This document shows positions 1-5,976 of a DNA stretch of 10,998 nt, in pieces (the stretch's first letter is position 1; every line of letters starts with the position of its first letter). The stretch is from DTU049 sp033809015. GTDB lineage: Bacteria > Bacteroidota > Bacteroidia > Bacteroidales > DTU049. The stretch lies in NCBI GenBank assembly GCA_033809015.1, contig JAPXMM010000086.1, forward strand, positions 1-10,998. Reading direction: 5' to 3'. Made by a program: the position numbers and the translations under genes. The notes under the pieces were generated by a model. It had not been told where the DNA came from. It ran no database searches and saw nothing but the letters and a program-made list of their open reading frames with translations.

Positions 1-1005
1 TTATGTTAGCCTTTCCCTATGCTTTAATTTCAACCTCACATACACATACCACGCCTCCCAGTCTGACGCTGCTAAATTCAACATCCTACCTATATCTTCT
101 ATCACTCTATTCAATAAATATTTGTGCTTCACCACGTACCACATTATGTAGCTCTGCAAATACTTAGTAGCCACTCCTCTAAAGGTATTATTTATCCATC
201 CTGCAAAATCATTTTCCTTGTCCTTCACTATCGATAAACCATGCTGTCCATACTTCTTGGTCCTTTTAGTAATTATAGTTTTATCTTTTATACTTTGTGT
301 CTTCAGATTCTTGAATTCTTCATTATCTGGAGAGCAAATCACAGCATTTTTAGATATCCTAGCTAATAATATTTTATCTATCTGATCTCGCTTTACATTA
401 TCTAAACCCGTTAATTTGCAGAGCATATTGCCACTTCTATCTATCATAGATAGGACGGCTACATTATGAGTTTTTAACTCTTGAGCTAATAGATATTCTT
501 CTAAAGTTTTATACCTGCGTCCTTTCTCTGAATATTTCAATAACAGTTCATCTATTTCCATAATGCCAAAGAAGTTTACATTATTTTCGAAGCTTCTGAG
601 AGCAGATAGAATGCGATGTCGCCATTCGAAGCTGGTAGGTAGAGAAATACGAAGTTCTTTAGAGCATTCACGTAAGGTTTTACCCTCGAGCATTAGATGA
701 ATGTAGTCCAACATTAATTCTTTTTTATGTAAGTAATAAACAAAGGTACCAGTAGTTTCACGGAAGTTTTTACCACATTTTTTGCATTTATACATTTGCT
801 GACCTTGCTGATGACCATTTTTCTTGATATGTATACTTTTGCAATTAGGACATTGTGGAGAGACGCTTTGAGCTTTTAGATGTTGATAATCGACTACGTC
901 GTTGCCTTGAAGTTTCATCCTATTGTAGAGATTATTGAGGAATTCTAAATTTTGTTGTTTGCCTTGAGATAAGTGCTCTTGGAGGTTTGAGACGATATTT
1001 TTCAT
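1..1005 (-). CDS. IS1595-like DDE transposase
   Basis: A 334-residue protein that would cut and join the ends of its own insertion sequence. Visible in order: a zinc ribbon with C52-x2-C55 and C74-x2-C77 (CPNC and CKKC); a helix-turn-helix-like stretch at about 107-131 (EGKTLRECSKELRIS); then an RNase H-like catalytic core. Candidate acidic residues are D152 in MEIDEL and D227 in CSPDNEE. The segment at about 270-290 with FRGVATKYLQ and a following W matches the C-terminal signature of IS1595-type transposases. The stop codon is at positions 1-3 and the ATG at 1003-1005, so the frame is intact. The gene reads visibly richer in GC than its neighbours, which fits acquired DNA. The left terminal inverted repeat would lie outside the window and the right one could not be identified. 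The superfamily is fairly sure; the subgroup is not. Confidence 0.85.
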   Translation of the reverse strand: MKNIVSNLQEHLSQGKQQNLEFLNNLYNRMKLQGNDVVDYQHLKAQSVSPQCPNCKSIHIKKNGHQQGQQMYKCKKCGKNFRETTGTFVYYLHKKELMLDYIHLMLEGKTLRECSKELRISLPTSFEWRHRILSALRSFENNVNFFGIMEIDELLLKYSEKGRRYKTLEEYLLAQELKTHNVAVLSMIDRSGNMLCKLTGLDNVKRDQIDKILLARISKNAVICSPDNEEFKNLKTQSIKDKTIITKRTKKYGQHGLSIVKDKENDFAGWINNTFRGVATKYLQSYIMWYVVKHKYLLNRVIEDIGRMLNLAASDWEAWYVYVRLKLKHRERLT

Positions 1006-1022
1006 ATTAAAAAATTTTATTG

Positions 1023-1030
1023 CAAAGATA
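1023..1030 (-). promoter_or_regulatory. Putative Bacteroidota -7 element for transposase
   Basis: Read on the minus strand this is TATCTTTG, a full match to TAnnTTTG, the -7 element described for Bacteroides sigma factor promoters. It ends 17 nt before the transposase ATG, giving an expected leader of roughly a dozen nucleotides. No TTG is found at the expected upstream spacing, so only half of the promoter is supported. Confidence 0.45.
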
Positions 1031-1385
1031 ATATATTTTCAAAATATAAGCATATGAATATTTAAACATATTAAAAATGAAACAAAAACCTCTATTTTCC
1101 ACCTCTCCCAACCCTTTATCCCTTTTAAATATTTAAAATTATAACTATAATTAAAGTTATATCATTAAAAAATTAATTCCTTATTCTGCAGCAAAAAATT
1201 TTAAATATTGATATTAATAATAAAAGTTGCATTAATATTATTAGAGGAAATATATTTGGCAAGATTTTTTTTAATAGAATCAATATCTTTAGTTTTTATT
1301 AATCTTTTATACACAGTGATTCATTTATATCTAACTTACTATTACATTTATGAAATCATGTTAAAAAATGTCTATTTAACATAAT

Positions 1386-1419
1386 AAAAAAAATTACCAG
1401 GAAAACCTGGTAATTTTTT
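1386..1419 (-). terminator. Intrinsic terminator after the serine operon
   Basis: This is a perfect 14-bp inverted repeat (arms 1388-1401 and 1406-1419) around an AAAA loop on the plus strand. The core is TTACCAGG/CCTGGTAA, with A/T pairs outside it. Transcribed leftward, the hairpin is followed by eight U residues (complement of 1386-1393), the classical intrinsic terminator form. It starts 27 nt past the DUF1015 stop codon and closes the minus-strand block. The U-run on the other strand means it could also stop rightward transcription. Confidence 0.9.
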
Positions 1420-1446
1420 CGAAAATAAAAATAAAAATTAGTAAAC

Positions 1447-2694
1447 TTAATCCAGCAAATGAATTGAGAGTCCACTACGAAGTTTAGGCTCAAACCAAGT
1501 GGTTTTTGGAGGCATTATGTTGCCACTATCTGCGATATCCATAAGTTGTTTCATAGACACTGGATACAGAGCAAAAGCAACAGTCATTTCTCCATTATCC
1601 ACACGGCGTTTCAACTCTCCTAGACCCCTAATGCCACCCACAAAATCAATTCTTTTATCAGTTCTTAGATCTTTAATGCCTAATAAATTATTTAAAACTA
1701 AATCTGATAAAATAGTTACATCTAGTACTCCAATAGGATCATTATCATTGTAAGTACCTTCCTTTGCTGTTAATGAATACCAATTACCCCCCAAATACAT
1801 TGAAAAATTATGAAGTTTATTAGGCTTGTATTCTTTTGTACCTTTATTTTCTATATCAAAAAATTCAGATAATTTTTGTAAAAATTCATCTTTGCTTAGA
1901 CCATTTAAATCTTTTACAACTCTATTATAGTCAATAATTGTCAGTTGATTATCTGGGAAAGCTACAGCCATGAAATAGTTAAATTCTTCATCGCCAGTAT
2001 AATTAGGATGTTGTTCTCGTTTTTCTTTACCTACTAAAGCTGCTGCTGCAGTGCGATGATGTCCATCAGCTACATATAAAGCAGGCATCTCAGCAAATAA
2101 TTTTTGAATTTTTTCATTAATTTCTTTTTCATTTATTACCCAGAAATGATGTCCTACGCTATCATTAGCAGTGAAATCATAAATTGGTTCATGTTGTTTA
2201 GCATATGAAAGAATCAAGTTATCTAATTCAGGAAGTGATTTATATGCGAAAAATACTGGTTCTACATTAGCATTAGTTACTCTCACATGTTTCATTCTAT
2301 CTTCTTCTTTATCTTTACGAGTGAGTTCATGTTTTTTGATAACATTATTAAAATAGTCATCTATACTAGCACAACCAACAATTCCATATTGAGTCTTTCC
2401 CCACATAGTTTGAGCATAAATATAGAAATAAGCATTATCATCAGGTACTAACCATTTATTTTCAATAAATTTCAAAAAATTTTCTTTAGCTTTTTCATAA
2501 ACACGAGGATCATGTTCATCAGTACCTATAGGTAAATCTATTTCTGATCTAGTAATATGCAACAAAGAATAAGGATTACCTTCAGCTTCTTTTCTTGCTT
2601 CTTCGGTATTAATAACATCATACGGTTTAGCTGCCACTTTGTCAGCTAAATTTTTTGGTGGACGTAATGCTTTAAAAGGTCTAAAAATTACCAT
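1447..2694 (-). CDS. DUF1015 (COG4198) family protein, serine-operon associated
   Basis: A 415-residue soluble protein of the DUF1015 family, full length for the family. Recognisable landmarks are the N-terminal FRPFKALRPP and KPYDVIN (about 23-29), the invariant-looking ADGHHR at 209-214, and the C-terminal MPPKTTWFEPKLRSGL at about 394-409. No signal peptide or membrane segment is seen. It is the last gene of the serC-serA block and lies directly before the terminator. Members of this family commonly sit beside serA and serC in Bacteroidota, so a role in serine or phosphoserine metabolism is likely by context. The DGHHR motif resembles the nucleotide/serine site of free-serine kinases with a ParB/sulfiredoxin fold; that link is inference. 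A 138-bp gap separates it from the gene upstream, and no convincing promoter of its own was found there, so its co-transcription is likely but not certain. Confidence 0.9.
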   Translation of the reverse strand: MVIFRPFKALRPPKNLADKVAAKPYDVINTEEARKEAEGNPYSLLHITRSEIDLPIGTDEHDPRVYEKAKENFLKFIENKWLVPDDNAYFYIYAQTMWGKTQYGIVGCASIDDYFNNVIKKHELTRKDKEEDRMKHVRVTNANVEPVFFAYKSLPELDNLILSYAKQHEPIYDFTANDSVGHHFWVINEKEINEKIQKLFAEMPALYVADGHHRTAAAALVGKEKREQHPNYTGDEEFNYFMAVAFPDNQLTIIDYNRVVKDLNGLSKDEFLQKLSEFFDIENKGTKEYKPNKLHNFSMYLGGNWYSLTAKEGTYNDNDPIGVLDVTILSDLVLNNLLGIKDLRTDKRIDFVGGIRGLGELKRRVDNGEMTVAFALYPVSMKQLMDIADSGNIMPPKTTWFEPKLRSGLSIHLLD

Positions 2695-2832
2695 AATTTA
2701 ATTTATTTTACAAAAATTTATAAACAATATACATTTACATTAATAAAAAATACTAATCAACACTAAATTTCGTTAATGAAAGTAATTTATTAAGAAAGCT
2801 CTCTCCTACTCTATTGAATAGTAGATAGAGAA

Positions 2833-3288
2833 TTAAATCAGTTCGTTACCGCTATTATTTTCTTCAAAATCTTCATCATCACCTTCTTCTTCAGAAGGGC
2901 TTCTTTCTCCTCTTTTATTACGTTGTAGAGAAGAGATAAGAGCACCTAACATTTTAGAGATTTCTATAAGTAAATTTTTAGCTTCTTCATGTTGCTCATC
3001 AGTAATTAAACCTTCTTTTTGAGCAATAGTAATAAGTACGACGCTTTTTCTGATAGAGCTACGTCCCATTTTTAGATAATAGATAAATTGGTTTTTAGTA
3101 CGTCCAGAACCTTCGGCAATATTTACCGTGATTTCTTGTGCTGCCTCTATCATATCATTTCTAATAACAGATGCATAATCTGGAAATGATTTGGTAGCAT
3201 TATAAACCAAAGACACGAAATCTAAAGTCTTGTGATAAATACGTAGATCTTCGAATCTGAAGAAGTTCATTGGTCTATTTTCTTCCAT
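2833..3288 (-). CDS. Four-helix-bundle (S23/IVS-type) protein
   Basis: A 151-residue protein of the four-helix-bundle family first known from open reading frames in 23S rRNA intervening sequences. The family start MNFFRFEDLRIYHK (residues 7-20) and the signature NIAEGSGR (57-64), followed by a helix with YYLKMGRSSIRK, are clear. Residues 1-6 precede the usual family start, so M7 is an alternative start. A strongly acidic tail (about 132-146, rich in E and D) follows the last helix and is not part of the core fold. Here the gene is not inside rRNA: it lies 32 bp after serA and before the DUF1015 gene on the same strand, so it is probably co-transcribed with serine genes. Family members form oligomeric bundles and some bind nucleic acid; the function of this one is unknown. 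Confidence 0.85.
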   Translation of the reverse strand: MEENRPMNFFRFEDLRIYHKTLDFVSLVYNATKSFPDYASVIRNDMIEAAQEITVNIAEGSGRTKNQFIYYLKMGRSSIRKSVVLITIAQKEGLITDEQHEEAKNLLIEISKMLGALISSLQRNKRGERSPSEEEGDDEDFEENNSGNELI

Positions 3289-3320
3289 AGTTGTATATTT
3301 TTGGTGTTGAAATTTATTTT

Positions 3321-4253
3321 TTATTTATTTACTTGAAAAGTAGTATCTCCATTATTAAAGAAAGCAATAATTTGTTTCACAGCAGCTAAACCAGCATTAT
3401 TATTGGCTTCTTTGGTTTGAGCACCCAATTTTTTAGGAGTAGCATAAAAACGTCCAGGATATTTTTCATTTAAAATATCTTTGCAATTTGGAGCTACATC
3501 AGTAACATATTTAAAATCGGGTCTTTCCGCAAACATTTTTAATAAACCATCTTCGTCAATAAGTTCTTTTCTTGCAGTATTAACTAATACTGCATTTTTA
3601 GGCATTAATGATAATAGATTATAATTAATTGATTTTATAGTATTATCATTAGCAGGTATATGTAATGAAATAAATTGACATGATTTATATAATTCTTCAA
3701 TAGTATTAGCTTTAGTAACGTTAAATAGTTTATACTCATCTTCGTTAGAAGAGCGTCTATGTCCATATAATTTCATATTAAAGCCTTTTGTTAATTCAGC
3801 TAAAGCTTTAGCTGTATAACCAAAACCATGTAATCCTAAAGTTTTACCTTTTAATTCAATGCCTGCACTACCATCAAAGAAATTACGAGCTGCATAAAGC
3901 ATAAGAGCAAGTGCTAATTCTGCAACAGCATTAGAATTTTGTCCAGGAGTATTCATGACGACTATTTTGCGTTCAGTGCATGCATTGAGATCTATATTAT
4001 CATATCCTGCACCAGCTCTGACTACTATTTTTAGATTAGGAGCATGTGAAATCAAATCTTTATCTACAATATCACTACGCACTATAAGTGCTTCAGCGTC
4101 TTTTACTCCTTCATAAGCTTCTTCTTTAGTTGTATAATTTTCTACAAATTTCATATCAAATTTTTCTGCTTTTGCAATATCACTCATTTTATTGACAGCA
4201 TCACTTGCAAAAGGTTTTTCTGTTAAAACTACTATTTTATTCATATTATTCAT
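3321..4253 (-). CDS. serA: D-3-phosphoglycerate dehydrogenase, short lysine-type
   Basis: Oxidises 3-phosphoglycerate to 3-phosphohydroxypyruvate with NAD(H), the first step of serine synthesis, in the cytoplasm. The 310-residue length fits the type III enzymes that lack the C-terminal ACT domain, so feedback inhibition by serine through ACT is not expected. Visible elements are RAGAGYDNID (79-88), NTPGQNSNAVAE (101-112), the dinucleotide loop GFGYTA (143-148; the last glycine of GxGxxG is alanine), NTARKELID (225-233) with catalytic R228, and D252 in TDVAPN. At the catalytic histidine position the sequence reads TPKKLGAQT (272-280), so lysine replaces histidine, as in the Bacteroidales/Entamoeba subgroup. 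The gene starts 10 bp after serC stops. A second ATG at codon 4 could also be the start. Confidence 0.93.
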   Translation of the reverse strand: MNNMNKIVVLTEKPFASDAVNKMSDIAKAEKFDMKFVENYTTKEEAYEGVKDAEALIVRSDIVDKDLISHAPNLKIVVRAGAGYDNIDLNACTERKIVVMNTPGQNSNAVAELALALMLYAARNFFDGSAGIELKGKTLGLHGFGYTAKALAELTKGFNMKLYGHRRSSNEDEYKLFNVTKANTIEELYKSCQFISLHIPANDNTIKSINYNLLSLMPKNAVLVNTARKELIDEDGLLKMFAERPDFKYVTDVAPNCKDILNEKYPGRFYATPKKLGAQTKEANNNAGLAAVKQIIAFFNNGDTTFQVNK

Positions 4254-4263
4254 TTTTTTAAAA

Positions 4264-5352
4264 TTATTTTAAATTAGCTTTTTCGAATTCTTCCATAGCT
4301 TGTACAAGAACTCTAACACTATCAATAGGTAATGCATTATATATAGATGCTCTAAAGCCACCGACACTTCTATGTCCTTTAATACCTACGATACCATATT
4401 TTTTAGAGTGATCTAAAAACGAAGCTTCTAAATCTTTATAAGTGTCTTGCATAACAAAAGTAATATTCATTAGTGAACGGTCTTCTTTATTTGGAACAGT
4501 AGGAACAAACATCTTGCTATTGTCTAAATAATCATTGAGAACTTTAGCTTTATCTTCATTGATTTTTTTCATATTTTCTAAACCACCGATTTCTGTTTTC
4601 AACCAACGCATCACTTCTCTAACAACAAAAATAGCGTATACAGGAGGAGTATTATAAAGGCTATTTCCTTCAGTATGAGTTTTGTAATTAAGCATAGTAG
4701 GTATTATACGGTCAGTAACTTGTTTGTTATTTAGAAAATCATCTTTTATGATTGCTATAGTTACACCGGCAGGACCAACATTTTTCTGAGCACCACTATA
4801 AATCAAAGAATATTTAGATACATCTACTGGTCTGCTATAGAAGTCTGATGACATATCAGCTACTAGAGGTACAGGTGAATTAAAATCTGTTTTAATTTCT
4901 GTACCATAAATTGTATTATTAGTAGTAATGTGGAAGTAATCTGCATCCGTAGGTATTGTAAAATTTTTAGGAATATAAGTAAAATTTTTATCTGCAGATG
5001 AAGCAACTATTTGTACTTCACCAAATAATTTAGCCTCTTTGGCAGCTTTTTTTGCCCAGCTACCTGTTTCTAAATAAGCAGCTTTAGTTTTAAAAAAATT
5101 CATTGGTAGCATGGCAAATTGTGTAGATGCACCACCACCAACGAAAATAATGTGATAACCTTCTGGAATATTCATTAACTCTTTCATCAACTCTATAGCT
5201 TCATTTATAATAGCATCAAATTCTTTAGATCTATGTGAAATCTCAAGTATAGACATCCCTATACCATCCAAATCTAGAGCTGCTTTTGAAACTTTCTCTA
5301 ATACTGATACTGGTAATACTGCAGGACCTGCGTTAAAAATATGTTTTCTCAT
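4264..5352 (-). CDS. serC: Phosphoserine aminotransferase
   Basis: A pyridoxal-phosphate enzyme that transfers an amino group from glutamate to 3-phosphohydroxypyruvate to make phosphoserine; in many bacteria it also serves vitamin B6 synthesis. The 362-residue length is standard. Evidence includes the N-terminal FNAGPAVLP (6-14), SHRSKEF (39-45), the phosphate loop GGGASTQF (72-79), D166 in VADMSSD, and the cofactor lysine K190 in YSGAQKNVGPAG. The C-terminal VGGFRASIYNALP is the usual family end. It is the first gene of the minus-strand block, followed after 10 bp by serA, whose product makes its substrate. A TAnnTTTG element sits just upstream. Confidence 0.96.
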   Translation of the reverse strand: MRKHIFNAGPAVLPVSVLEKVSKAALDLDGIGMSILEISHRSKEFDAIINEAIELMKELMNIPEGYHIIFVGGGASTQFAMLPMNFFKTKAAYLETGSWAKKAAKEAKLFGEVQIVASSADKNFTYIPKNFTIPTDADYFHITTNNTIYGTEIKTDFNSPVPLVADMSSDFYSRPVDVSKYSLIYSGAQKNVGPAGVTIAIIKDDFLNNKQVTDRIIPTMLNYKTHTEGNSLYNTPPVYAIFVVREVMRWLKTEIGGLENMKKINEDKAKVLNDYLDNSKMFVPTVPNKEDRSLMNITFVMQDTYKDLEASFLDHSKKYGIVGIKGHRSVGGFRASIYNALPIDSVRVLVQAMEEFEKANLK

Positions 5353-5377
5353 AATACAAAAATTTTTTATGTTTTTG

Positions 5378-5385
5378 CAAAGTTA
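5378..5385 (-). promoter_or_regulatory. Putative -7 element of the serC operon promoter
   Basis: On the minus strand this reads TAACTTTG, matching TAnnTTTG. It lies 25 nt before the serC ATG, predicting a leader of about 20 nt. It is embedded in a perfect 14-bp palindrome, AAAGTTATAACTTT (5379-5392), which might be an operator overlapping the promoter or may be chance in such A/T-rich DNA. No TTG is present 19 nt upstream; that position is T-rich only. Confidence 0.55.
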
Positions 5386-5438
5386 TAACTTTTTTTACAA
5401 TAAAAAAATAAATTAACCTATTTAATACAAAAATTTTT

Positions 5439-5465
5439 TTGAAATATAAAAAATTAATAAGTTTG
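5439..5465 (+). promoter_or_regulatory. Putative promoter of the queD-trkHA block
   Basis: TAAGTTTG at 5458-5465 matches TAnnTTTG, with TTG at 5439-5441. The spacer is 16 nt, shorter than the usual 19-21. The element ends only 7 nt before the ATG at 5473, so transcription would begin about 0-5 nt from the start codon and give an almost leaderless mRNA. The region from 5353 to 5472 therefore carries back-to-back promoters for serC and for this gene. Confidence 0.5.
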
Positions 5466-5472
5466 CAAAAAA

Positions 5473-5922
5473 ATGTCATTAATAAGAATAAGTAAAGAAT
5501 TTCATTTTGAGATGGCACATGTTTTAGACGGTTATGATGGCTTGTGTGCTTATGTACATGGACATTCTTATACTTTAATTATTACTGTTATGGGCACACC
5601 AAATAATGATATTATTTCTCCTAAAAATGGTATGGTAATGGATTTTGGTGTTTTAAAAGATATTGTAAATAAAAATATTATAAATAATTTCGATCATTCA
5701 TTAGTAGTTAATCAAAAAGCAAAATGGATACAAAAAGTACAAGATATAAATAGCTTTTCTAAAATTATTAAATTACCTTTTCAGCCAACAAGTGAAAATT
5801 TATTATTACATTTTATTGATATTATAGATAAACAATTACCTGATAATGTAAAATTGGTACACGCATTATTAAGAGAGACAGATAGCTCATATGCGGAATG
5901 GTTTTATGAAGATAATAATTAA
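5473..5922 (+). CDS. queD: 6-carboxytetrahydropterin synthase / PTPS-family protein
   Basis: A 149-residue enzyme of the 6-pyruvoyltetrahydropterin synthase family. In most bacteria this member makes 6-carboxytetrahydropterin from dihydroneopterin triphosphate, an early step to queuosine in tRNA. Zinc ligands are H16 in FEMAH and H29 and H31 in YVHGHSY; the likely catalytic cysteine is C25 in the C-x3-HGH arrangement typical of QueD. Also seen are MVMDFG (54-59), FDHS (73-76), PTSENLL (105-111) with substrate-binding E108, and RETDSSYAEW (134-143) with E135. The ATG at 5473 is needed to keep the first strand with FHFEMAH, although it lies very close to the promoter-like element. It is followed after 54 bp by trkH, with no functional link evident. 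No other queuosine genes are in the window, so a different pterin role is possible. Confidence 0.88.
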   Translation: MSLIRISKEFHFEMAHVLDGYDGLCAYVHGHSYTLIITVMGTPNNDIISPKNGMVMDFGVLKDIVNKNIINNFDHSLVVNQKAKWIQKVQDINSFSKIIKLPFQPTSENLLLHFIDIIDKQLPDNVKLVHALLRETDSSYAEWFYEDNN

Positions 5923-5976
5923 AAAATTATCACTAATTAAAAAATACTAATTTATTAATATTGACATTATAAACCA

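Larger units (their letters stand above)
1006..1446. other. AT-rich spacer between IS and DUF1015 gene
   Basis: This 441-bp stretch holds no credible reading frame on either strand. It contains a promoter-like element for the transposase (1023-1030), a C-rich pocket at 1089-1122 that stands out from the surrounding A/T, and the terminator at 1386-1419. The right end of the insertion sequence must fall somewhere in its first part, but I could not place it because the matching left end is not in the window. The section 1140-1370 is almost pure A/T and I see nothing definable in it. Confidence 0.6.

Noticed and set aside
1499..1753. Plus-strand open frame antisense to DUF1015
   Set aside because: It covers the conserved C-terminal part of DUF1015 and shows no recognisable motif of its own.
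2711..2718. Possible internal promoter for DUF1015 (AATTTTTG on the minus strand)
   Set aside because: It misses the T of TAnnTTTG and has no TTG at a suitable distance, and near matches are frequent in such A/T-rich DNA.
2799..2830. Imperfect hairpin just past the four-helix-bundle gene, centred on CTATTGAATAG
   Set aside because: Only five pairs are continuous; the outer CTCTCT/AGAGA pairing needs bulges and mismatches, and no clear U-run follows, so a terminator or attenuator is not supported.
2833..3288. Avd-like accessory protein of a diversity-generating retroelement
   Set aside because: The fold family is shared, but no reverse transcriptase, template repeat or variable repeat is in the window.
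5911..5931. Short GATAAT/ATTATC inverted repeat at the queD stop codon
   Set aside because: A six-pair, all-A/T-ended stem without GC core or U-run is expected by chance here and does not make a terminator.
5956..5963. TAATATTG 13 nt before the trkH GTG, a possible separate trkH promoter
   Set aside because: One mismatch to TAnnTTTG and no TTG at the right spacing; co-transcription from queD is the simpler reading.
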